20,712 nt of DNA from Choristocarpus tenellus KU-1152. Taxonomy: Eukaryota; Phaeophyceae. Shown one piece after another: positions 1 through 10,723 of this stretch. Every line of letters starts with the position of its first letter. Positions within the stretch are counted from its first letter, which is position 1. Location of the stretch: the NCBI GenBank assembly GCA_964200185.2, contig CAXNAD020000379.1:1-20712 (forward strand), given 5' to 3'. Under the pieces are notes generated by a model. That model was given only the letters and a program-made list of their open reading frames with translations. It was not told the DNA's origin and did no database searches. The translations under genes were made by a program, and so were the position numbers.

Positions 1-746
1 TAACAAACACAATAACCAAGATTAAATCAAAATTGCAACATTGGATTTTGGCCCCCAAATGGACCCTCTAAGATACTTTGGCTCTGTACATTTGCTCTAA
101 CCCTATTCTCAACCAGGAGTTCCCCCCTTAATCTGTAGATCCTTTTTGTTACATCACCTACCAATTGTTGTGGTGCTTAACTTTGGCAGTTAACTTAACT
201 TTGGTAGGTGATTGTATTTGTACTGATTAAATCAAAGAGCATAGACTGTCGCCGTTTCTGGTTAAGTCACCCCCATGTCACCACTTGATGCTGTAGCCCA
301 CCCTTGCAATTTAAGAGTCATTCCAAGCAGACGCTTTGTTCTTGCCTCTTCCAGAGGATGTCCTCCCTTCTTTTACTTTTTCCTCATTGATAGTTGTTGG
401 ATTACTGTAACTGTCAACTAAAGGTTCGGTCAAATATAATAATACACAAGTCTACAACAGAGTACCTCATTGAAGTTTAAAAAAAAAAGGGTGGGAAACA
501 AGAAAGATCTGAAGTATATTCCAAAAACAGTAAAACACACACAGGTGCGGAGGATGATCATTTTTCTTCCGAAATACAGCACAACCCTAACCCTGACTAA
601 CATAATCCTATCTAACCTAGCCCTAGCCCTAACCCTAACCCTAACCCTAACCCTAACCCTAACACACCGTAAATAATTAAAAAAACCAAATATGAACTGT
701 CTCTTGTGCTTGGTCCTGTGGTGCAATGAATTGAATTGGATTACAG
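1..746 (+). other. Upstream or intronic DNA before the first visible RRN3 exon
   Basis: I find no RRN3 N-terminal exon here. The only in-frame extension of the first exon is blocked by a TGA at 727-729. The stretch is AT-rich, apart from a CCCTAA array at 582-663. It could be 5' intron, 5' untranslated region or promoter; no TATA box or start codon could be assigned with confidence. Confidence 0.5.
582..663. repeat. Telomere-like CCCTAA array upstream of RRN3
   Basis: Six perfect CCCTAA units lie at 627-662. They are preceded by degenerate copies (CCCTAG, CCTATCTAAC, CCCTGACTAA) back to 582. The C-rich strand is on +, opposite to most arrays further into the gene. Confidence 0.9.
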
Positions 747-928
747 ACCGGATGAGTTCAAGGACCTGATCAATGCTGTCTTCCGATTTAATTGGACTGG
801 AGAAGTTCACATCATAAGTGCCTTTCTTGGGTTCCTCACCAATCTACTCTCTGCCAATGGAACCTACATCCTTCCAACCCTGAACAATCTTGTTAGGAAT
901 ATGGCAGTGAGCTCGAAGGATGTTGATG
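747..928 (+). CDS. RRN3: RRN3 first visible exon
   Basis: Visible residues 1-60 plus one base of the next codon. The exon starts after the acceptor ATTACAG at 746, because a TGA at 727-729 closes the frame upstream. 'FLGFLTNLLSANGTYILPTL' matches the 'FLGNLVSA...LRP' helix of animal RRN3. The donor is ATG|GTAAGT, phase 1. No in-frame ATG precedes the block, so this is not the start exon. Confidence 0.85.
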
Positions 929-3900
929 GTAAGTTTCTGAGAGGGTCAGGGCTTTGGTGGCAACCGGGGATTGGGTTGTTGCAGTTGGAAGACCTTTTGG
1001 GAAGAACTTTCTTTGCAGTTGAAGTATAATAGACCCAGTGGAATTATTAGAGTGGGGGTTTGGTACACCTTCTGCAGGCTTTTGCAGGAGCGACCTGAGT
1101 ATATCCACAAATGATCAGTGAAGCAATTTTAACCTTAGGTTAAGTATACTTCTGTCCTTTTGATAATCTACCAATCCTAGCCTTTTAACCTTGAACTATA
1201 TCTCCGCAGTTCTAACCCTTACCCTTGATATAGCAATGTTCAAATTTATAGTTCAAAGTGTATCTCAGCTGCCCAAGTGTAGATCCTGAAGAATCTAAGA
1301 GTTAAGGGATGATGTTATTATTATTTCTAATAAATCACTAAATCACTAAATCACTAAATCACTACGTCAATCTATGTACACACGCATCGGCTTGATGTCT
1401 TGAACTATTTATTGAAAGGAGCTGGAAAAATATCTGGTGATGTTCACACACGCCAGGAGCATGTTCACAGAGCTATGCGGTCTAGCCTGTCACTGGTTCC
1501 TAGTGGGTGTTCTAAGCTGTTTGGAATGTTGAAGTCACACTATCCTCACCGAAGAGTGGGAGCGGAGGCGTTATCTGACTTTGCTAGGCAGGCGTTGAGG
1601 ATGACTCAGTATGCCCCACTTATGGAGGTGAGCTCACCCTATTTTGTGTGTTGTACAAATTGATATTGATACTGGAATTGGAATTGATATTGGAGTTGGA
1701 ATTGATACTGATATTGATACTGATATTGATACTGATATTGATATTGGAGTTGGAATTGATACTGATATTGATATTGGGATTGATACTGATATTGGCATTG
1801 ATATTGTTATTGATATTGATGTCAATATTGATATTGATACTGATATTGATACTACGATGATGTGATAGAGCTAGACTATGTATAGTGAGGTACAAGAGGT
1901 CACAAAGGTGATGCAGCTACGCTTTGTTTATCATTCTCTTCTCTCCCTAACCCTATCTCTGAGGGCGTGCTTTGTTTTTTTCAGGTAATAATTGCAGTAC
2001 TAGTTGGGTTATTTTATTATTGGCCTGTCAATACATTAGGGTTAGGGGTTGATTTATTCAGGTACTTTTGTTCTGTTGTTGAAACATGGAGGACTAACCA
2101 CTATTCTTTGCATACAGTAGCAAGTACAGTATACAGCAGTAGATCACCCAGTCCTTAGTCAAAGTACTTTGTAATTTGTAGTAATGTTAGTGGTGATTCT
2201 ATTCTGAGACAGCTGGTACAATACAGCTGGTACAATATTATCCACACTACTCGGCTTTGGTTCTAACTTTGGTTCTAACAACAGCTACACCCATCTGAAA
2301 ATGGATTACATTTGTTCTTGGATTTTTCTTATCATAGTTTGTCATTAATTTTTTATTAGTAGTGGTGCGTTAAAAATGTTTGTAAATGGTTAGGGTTTGG
2401 GTTAGGGTTAGGGTTAGGGTTGGTTCCTGTTCAGATCCTTAAGAGCATGGTTTTGCCTTGGACTTCTCTTGCTAGCTAGAAGTGATAGAGGTCTGTAAAA
2501 GTCTGAGGTATTCTGACCCTCTCAGTCCCTTTTGTGCTGCTATCTCTTGAAGCTCTGTAGTCCTGTGTGTGGATGATCTATCCTAAAACTCTTGAAGTGC
2601 ATGGTGTGTCCACCTTGTTTGTTGGTATGGTATATGCCAGTTTTTTCCCCTAACCCTTCCCCATACCGCCAAAACGTGTGTTAACAACTCCCTCATCTCA
2701 GATAAATGTGGTAAAGCTGATCGTGGAGAGGAGTCTGGAGATAGACGTTGAAATCAAGGTTAGAAAAATAAAATGATACATAAAATGATAAATAAAAAGT
2801 CATCTTAATGACCACAGTTTGTACTACCTCTCTTTTGTTTTCAAGTATCCCGTTGATGTTACCTTGATGTCATTTTGATGAATCTGATACTGATGATGAG
2901 ATGATGAGTTGTGACCAACAAGATTAGGCATGGGGTACGACTGGTGAAGGACATTTAATTTTTTTTTATTGGGTAGCATTTAAAAATGTGAAAACCTTTT
3001 GTTTATTTGATGACCAGTTCGAAGCACTTGTTCTGTTGTACCACGTTCTGTAGTCAAGTTGGTGTTTACTTATATTGTACTCATCTAGAATCTGTTGTTT
3101 GAGGATGTGAAACTTTGTTGACAACTTGTCTCATGAGATACTTAACCCTAACCTTAACCCTATGAATGCATTGAAAACAATAATGATCTGAAATATTTTG
3201 CTGTTGTTTGTTTGTTGTGCGGTGTGGAGGGTAAGAAGATTAGTTCACGCATCCTTAATTTTTGGGAAACCCATGTCCAATAACGAACACCCTAACCCTA
3301 AGCTCAACCGCCTTCTAAAGATCATGGACACAGGAGAGGCTGTTGTTGATGATGAAGAAGAGGAGGGTGCTCTGTTCACCATGGATGATCTGGTATATGG
3401 GACACCCAAGAAGGACAAACCAAAGGATGAAGTGAGGACCTTTCAACCTATTGGATAGGGGTTCAATATATATTTTTCCAGTTACTGTATTTTAAGTGTT
3501 ACACGCCCACTCGTCAGAAACATCTCAAAGCAGTCCCCCCCCCCCCCCCCCCCCAAAAAAAAAAAAAAAAAAAAAATATTTAAAAAAAAATATAAATATT
3601 CTAAATATTTTNNNNNNNNNNCCCCCCCTAAAAAAAGAGAAAAATGTACAATTATTTGGAAGAATAATTTTGACCGTTCTAAATTTGTTCTTTTGAGAAT
3701 GTTCTAAAATGTTATTTAAAATGTTATTTGAAAGCGTCTCGAGAAGGAACGGAAAATTCCTTGCATGGCTGCATCATGTCTCCCAAACCTTTGTTCTATG
3801 ATGTCACGTATGATGCATGTGTGTGGTAATGTGTCCTGCAGGTGGATGAGATGGCTGAGAAGCTCGACAGCGTGATGCTTGTTCTGTTTGGGTACCTAGA

Positions 3901-6900
3901 CCACCGCCTAAGTGGTAGACTAGACAAGTGGGCTGCGGATGCTGCCAGTGGCGATAACCACACCTCAGTCATGACTGACAGCTATAGTGGACAGGAAAAG
4001 GAGGGCCAGGCCGAGGGAATTGATGGGGGACAGGGGGTTGTGTTGGAGTCTGTTAATGTCAAGGGTGTGGATATTGGTGTGGACCGATTGCTGCAGGTAT
4101 TGAAGGGTTAGGGTTAGGGTTAGGGTTAGGGTTATGTTGATTTGAGTTTTAAGAAATTATATATTGTACTGAAGTTTGTTTTATACTCTGGGGTGTGTGA
4201 ATTGAAAGGGTGCTGATTCTTTCCGTGTGTTTGTGTGTGTGTGTGTGTACAACTAATGTGTGTGTGTGTGTGCGTGTAGTTTTTTTTGTGTTTAAGATTG
4301 TGAATATTTTCCTGATTTTTGAACCATCTGTTTTTGTAGTACTTGGATGGGATGGTAATATGGTGGGACGGTAGAGGTATACATAGAGCACGGTCTGTCC
4401 TTGAGATGTTTATTGTCCCCTTTCATGGTGTAGCCACAGTACTAATAATAGTAATAATAATAGTAATAATAATAGTAATAATAATAGTAATACTATTAAT
4501 AATAATAATAATAGTAGTAGTAGTAATAGTAGTAGTAGTAATAGTAGTAGTCGTTATGGCGGACTTGATTATGTTGAAATGTGAATGGCAGGACCCTCAA
4601 GAATCAATTCTGTGCAACAATTTGCTGATTTTTCATGGTAGAAGGAGGTGTTTAGCAGACAACTTTCAAAAGTCTCTCAGCAATGTGGCATAATGTGTGA
4701 ACTTGATTGTATTGATGTATTTCTTACGTTGTACATGAGATCCATTTATTTGTCCTTTCCCGTTCAACACCTCCAATATACCCTAACCCTAACCCTAAGT
4801 CTTTGGTGTTGTTTTTGTTGTTGACACTGTTCTCTAACTTTCTTATTATTATTGTTGACACTGTTAACTCTCTTCATGTTATTGGTTTGACACTGTTTAA
4901 ATTTCTTAATGTTATTGTTGACACTGTTTAACCTTTTTATTTTTATTCCCCATTGTATATTAATGTATTCGTTGTTGTAGTCTCTTATAGGCGTGTTTGA
5001 AGATGTTATACTGACAACACATAGGAGCAAGTTTGTACAGTTTACTCTGTTTTATGCCTGTGGAAGGTCTCCTTGGCTGGGATCACTTTTGTCCACCAAG
5101 CTGCAGGACGTTTTCAAGGATGACACCAAGCCAAAGGTGTGTCTCTGTAGTGTAGTATAGTATGATATAGTGTAGGATTTGGTTGTTTTTAGTAGTACTA
5201 ATATTTTGAAGTGGGGTTAATGTTTTTGAATGAAATATCCATCTCCATCTCTAATCTCTATATGGCTCTTGACATGGTATTATAGGGCTTATCAAGAAAG
5301 ATTCTGTCCCTGATTAGCCGTGTTTGTTGAGAACGCATGGCCATTGCCTGATGAGGTGACGTGCTCATGATATATAGGGTTAGGGTTAGGGTTAGGGTTA
5401 GGGTTAGGGTTAGGGTTAGGGTTAGGGTTAGGGTTTTGTTACGGTCAATTTGATACGTAAAAAAAAGAAAAGGAGGGTGTGTATGTTATTTCTTAAATGA
5501 CAGTTACAAATATATGAAAAAAAAAGTGTCTTGTGACTGCCGCAACTTAGTGTTGATGTATCTGATTGGTAGGTGCTGCTGAGTGGTATTGGTTATTTTT
5601 CTCTCTGACTTTCCATTGTAGTATTTTTGTATTACTTGATTGGCAGTTATTGAGTGTGTATTGTTTGACTTTCTATTGTAGTGTTTTTGTATTACTTGAT
5701 TGGCAATTATTGAGTGTGTATTGTTTGACTTTCTATTGTAATTTTTTGTATTACTTGATTGGCGGTTATTGAGTGTGTATTGTTTGACTTTCTATTGTAA
5801 TTTTTTGTATTACTTGATTGGCGGTTATTGAGTGTGTATTGTTTGGTGTTGTTTTTGTTGATACACTTGAGTTTGTAATAAAAAATAATTTGATGAAATG
5901 AAGATCTTGCAGTTGTCTCTATTGACCACTTCTTTTGGATGCCATTTTTTTTCTTAAACAAGAGTGAAAAATGGAACCTTAAAAAAAAGTTTTCAAAGGC
6001 TGAAGTGCAATCCTCTCAGTTCCAGTTACTGACTCATTGCTGTTATTATTATTGTTGTTGTTGGTAAGGGCATCAGGTAGGGTTAGGGGAAGGATTAGAA
6101 TGCATCGATTTTTTATGTTTTTTATTGTGTTTGTCTTGGTGGTACTGTAGTTTTTAGGGTTAGGGTTAGGGTTGTAATTCTTTTGCTCGTGATGCAGGCA
6201 ACGCCTTAGCCTTAGGAGTGAGAGATAGGGTTAGGGTAGATATTGTTTCACAATGTCCTTGGCCTTGGGCAGTACTCTTGCTTCCTAAGTTGTCACTTTC
6301 TTACTAACACTGTGTGAATATAATAAATGTAATACATAATATTGTGAATATATTAAATAAAACATATCATATGAATATAGTAAATACAATATATATTTTG
6401 TACCAATATTTGGATGATCCAATAGCTACAATAATAATATAGGAATAGTTTGTATATATTGTTCTGACCCTTTGCCCGTCTCCCCTCCCCCCATGCTTGA
6501 ACTGCCTGAATGAATTGGATGAAATTGTAGCTAACCCGTCAGACGTCTGTGGCTTATCTCGCTAGCTTCCTGGCTAGGGGTTCTTTTGTAAAGGATGATG
6601 TGCTCTCTTCATCACTCAGTTCCCTTCTAGACTGGGCTGTTGACTACCTGGATAGACAGGCGGGGGTGGGGCTTGATGGTAGTGCTGCTCAGGGAGGGAG
6701 TCTGTCTAGTGAGGGGATGCAGGTGGGTTTTGTATGTTTGTGGAGGGATGTGTGTGCATTGAGTATGTTTGGAGTGGTGGTACCAAGCCAAGCTGTATAT
6801 AATGGCTGATCCAGTTTTGTTCAAATATGTGTATGTGAGTTGTGAGGTGTACCCTTTAGTTGGCATCAACAATTGTGGTGACACTACGCCTCATTTATCA

Positions 6901-7417
6901 TAGGGTTAGGGAACTCATTGTAGTAAAATTCCTTCACCGAAAACCTTTACTTCTTATTTTTTGTTTGTCAATTTTTTCTACAGCCAACTGTGAAAGTGCA
7001 AACCCAAGGTTAGGGTTAGGGTTAGGGTTTGGATTAGGTTTTACTCTATCCCAGTACCTAAATAGGGCGGTACCAACTGAAGTACAGAATTATTTTAATA
7101 TTCTATATAGCATGGTCACTAGCATGGATCTGTCTGTTAGGGATGGACGTTGGTGAGGCTCTGCGAAGAGATGAATGTGAGTAGAAAATAGGGATGTCTT
7201 TGATTCCAGTATATAGAGTTATTGATTCCAGTATATAGAGTTATTGATTCCAGTATATAGAGTTATTGATTCCAGTATATAGAGTTATTGATTCCAGTAT
7301 ATAGAGTTAGGGTTAGGGTTAATTTTGTAGTGTTGAGTATCAGGCTGTGTGCTTGGATTGTTGATCTTGTTTATCTTTTTGTCCATGTGAGACCATACTC
7401 ATAGTCAGTGAAAGGGA

Positions 7418-7454
<37 letters not shown>

Positions 7455-10400
7455 TAGTGTTTGTAATTGATTTTGGTAGGAGTCAGGACTTTCCATTAAT
7501 AGATGATGTTTTAATTGTTGTGTTTTGTCAGATATAGTTGAAGGGGTATTATTTTTTATTTATTGGTGTTGATAATATTGATATTATTGATACTGTTGAT
7601 ACTATATATATTGTTGATATTATTGATATTGTTGGGACGTAGTGTACTTGACTTGTTTGATGTATGTAGAATCATATATTATTTTAGTATAGTAGTGGGG
7701 TATCTGAGTGAATCCTTTCACTGCAATTGTCAAGTGAGTCAAGTGACTGTTGACAAATCATTGATTCGATATGTATCAATGGTATCCATGGTTGGATTTG
7801 CTTCTTTTTAGGGTTAGGGTTAGGGTTAGGGTTTGATTTGTTTTCATTTTTGGCTAGTTGGAGTTGTGACTACGCAGACTCTTGAATTCCGTGTAATACA
7901 TAAAACCCATGTAGAATAAAAATGTCATTATTTTCTGTTCTTGATAATTTATTTTATATTATTTTATTTTATTGCATGTATCATGTCAGGGAGGGCAAAA
8001 TGGCTTGAGGACCCCGGGCAGTGCAAAGAGCCACTCTAGGTCATGGCATAGTGGATCCGCCTACGCTGGGTCATACAAAACTCCAAATGGAGGACGGGGC
8101 ACTGGGGCTGCGGGGAGCTGGATGGGTGGAGGGGGAGACCACATGTTATTTTATTCCGTGTGTCAAGCATCCTTTTACATCATGTGCTTTAGGGGGGAGG
8201 ACATTGCAGGGTGTGGTGCCATTGTGGGTCAGGTGAGATAGGAGTAATCCCTCTGATATATTAGGAAACCCTCAGGCAATGTTGTTGTGTGTTGAATGGA
8301 TCCGTGTTGAGTGTTCTCTGTGTACAATAGTTGTGTGTTGAATGGATCAGTGTTGAGTGTTCTCTGTGTACAATAGTTGTTGTGGTCTCATCGACCTCCC
8401 TCTACAGATCAGATAGGTGAGGTGTTTGGTGTGTTTTGAACATTGAATATATTGGATACATTGTGTTAACTACATTTCTTTTTATGATGGAAGTAGTTTT
8501 GCAATATATTTCACAACTTTTGAACTACTGTTGTTACACTATTGTTGTTACACTACCTACTGTTATTGCACTAACTATTGTTATTACACTAACTATTGTT
8601 ATTACACTAACTACTGTTATTACACTAACTATTGTTATTGCACTAACTACTGTTATTACACTAACCATTGTTATTACACTAATTAGTGTTGTTACACTAA
8701 TTATTGTTATTACACTAACTATTGTTATTACACTATTGTTGTTACACTAACTATTGTTATTACACTATTGTTGTTACACTAACTATTGTTATTACACTAT
8801 TGTTGTTACACTAACTATTGTTATTACACTAACTATTGTTGTTACACTAATTATTGTTCTTACACTAACTACTGTTATTACACTTACTAATGTTATTACC
8901 CTAATTATTGTTATTACACTAACTACTGTTATTACACTAATTATTGTTGTTACACTATTTATTGTTATTACACTAACTACTGTTATTACACTAACTACTG
9001 TTATTACACTAACTACTGTTATTACACTAATTATTGTTATTACACTAATTATTGTTATTGCACTAATTATTGTTACTGCACTAACTATTGTTATTACACT
9101 AACTATTGTTATTACACTATTGTTATTACACTAACTACTGTTATTACACTAACTATTGTTATTGCACTAACTACTGTTATTACACTATTGTTATTACACT
9201 AATTATTGTTGTTACACTAATTATTGTTATTACACTAACTATTGTTATTACACAAATTATTGCTATTGCACTAACTATTGTTATTACACTAACTATTGTT
9301 ATTACAGTAATTATTGTTATTACACTAACTATTGTTATTACACTAATTATTATTATTACACTACTGTTATTACACTAACTATTGTTATTACACTAACTAC
9401 TGTTATTACACTAATTATTGTTATTACACTAATTATTGTTATTGCACTAACTATTGTTATTACACTAACTATTGCTATTACAGTAATTATTGTTATTACA
9501 CTAACTGCTGTTATTACAGTAATTATTGTTATTACACTAACTATTGTTATTACACTAACTACTGTTATTACACTAATTATTGTTACTACACTAATTATTG
9601 TTATTGCACTAACTATTGTTATTACACTAACTATTGCTATTACACTAATTATTGTTATTACACTAACTGCTGTTATTACAGTAATTATTGTTATTACACT
9701 AACTACTGTTATTACACTAATTATTGTTATTGCACTAACTATTGTTATTACACTAACTATTGCTATTACACTAATTATTATTATTACACTACTGTTATTA
9801 CACTAACTATTGTTATTACACTAACTATTGTTATTACACTAATTATTGTTATTACACTAATTATTGTTATTACACTAACTATTGTTATTACACTAATTAT
9901 TGTTATTACACTAATTATTGTTATTACACTAACTATTGCTATTACAGTAATTATTGTTATTACACTAACTGCTGTTATTACAGTAATTATTGTTATTACA
10001 CTAACTACTGTTATTACACTAATTATTGTTATTACACTAACTATTGTTATTACACTAACTATTGCTATTACACTAATTATTATTATTACACTACTGTTAT
10101 TACACTATTGTTATTACACTAATTATTGTTATTGTACTATTGTTATTACAGTAATTATTGTTATTACACTAACTATTGTTATTACACTAACTGCTGTTAT
10201 TACACTAACTGCTGTTATTACACTAATTATTGTTATTACACTAATTATTGTTATTACACTAACTATTGTTATTACACTAACTATTGCTATTACACTAATT
10301 ATTATTATTACACTACTGTTATTACACTATTGTTATTACACTAACTATTGTTATTACACTAACTATTGTTATTACACTAACTATTGTTATTACACTAACT

Positions 10401-10687
10401 ACTGTGGTGTATCGTGGTGTGTCATGTAATCATGTAATTGTAGGCGGCATCGTGGGGTCGTTTGCTGAGGTCCCCACTGTGTCCCCTAAAGTACTGTCTT
10501 GATACTGTGAGAAAGGAGTTTGCTCGTTTGTGCTGCCAGCTGTTATCGGATCATCTCAACACGTGTGTGTTGGATTACCTGTCAAATGTTGCGGATGAGG
10601 TTGGTCCAAAGCAGGTGAAGTGTTCTGGAAGGTTTGATTTGGTTTGATTTGGTTTGTAAGGCACGTTCAGTTATTTCCAACATGGTA

Positions 10688-10723
<36 letters not shown>

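Noticed and set aside
1644-1895. Ile/Asp and Ile/Ser/Asn repeat open frames on both strands
   Set aside because: They are artefacts of the GATATT hexamer array directly after the exon 2 donor.
4818-4935. tRNA or small RNA gene in the TTGACACTGTT repeats
   Set aside because: No cloverleaf, A/B box or stable hairpin could be traced by eye. It reads as a degenerate tandem repeat.
8436-10344. Long Ile/Thr/Val and Tyr/Thr/Asn/Cys open frames
   Set aside because: They are translations of the 18-bp minisatellite, whose unit is a multiple of three and lacks stops in two frames. They are not genes.
8525-10404. CRISPR-like array
   Set aside because: The units are contiguous 18-mers without unique spacers, in an intron of a eukaryotic gene. 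This is a minisatellite.
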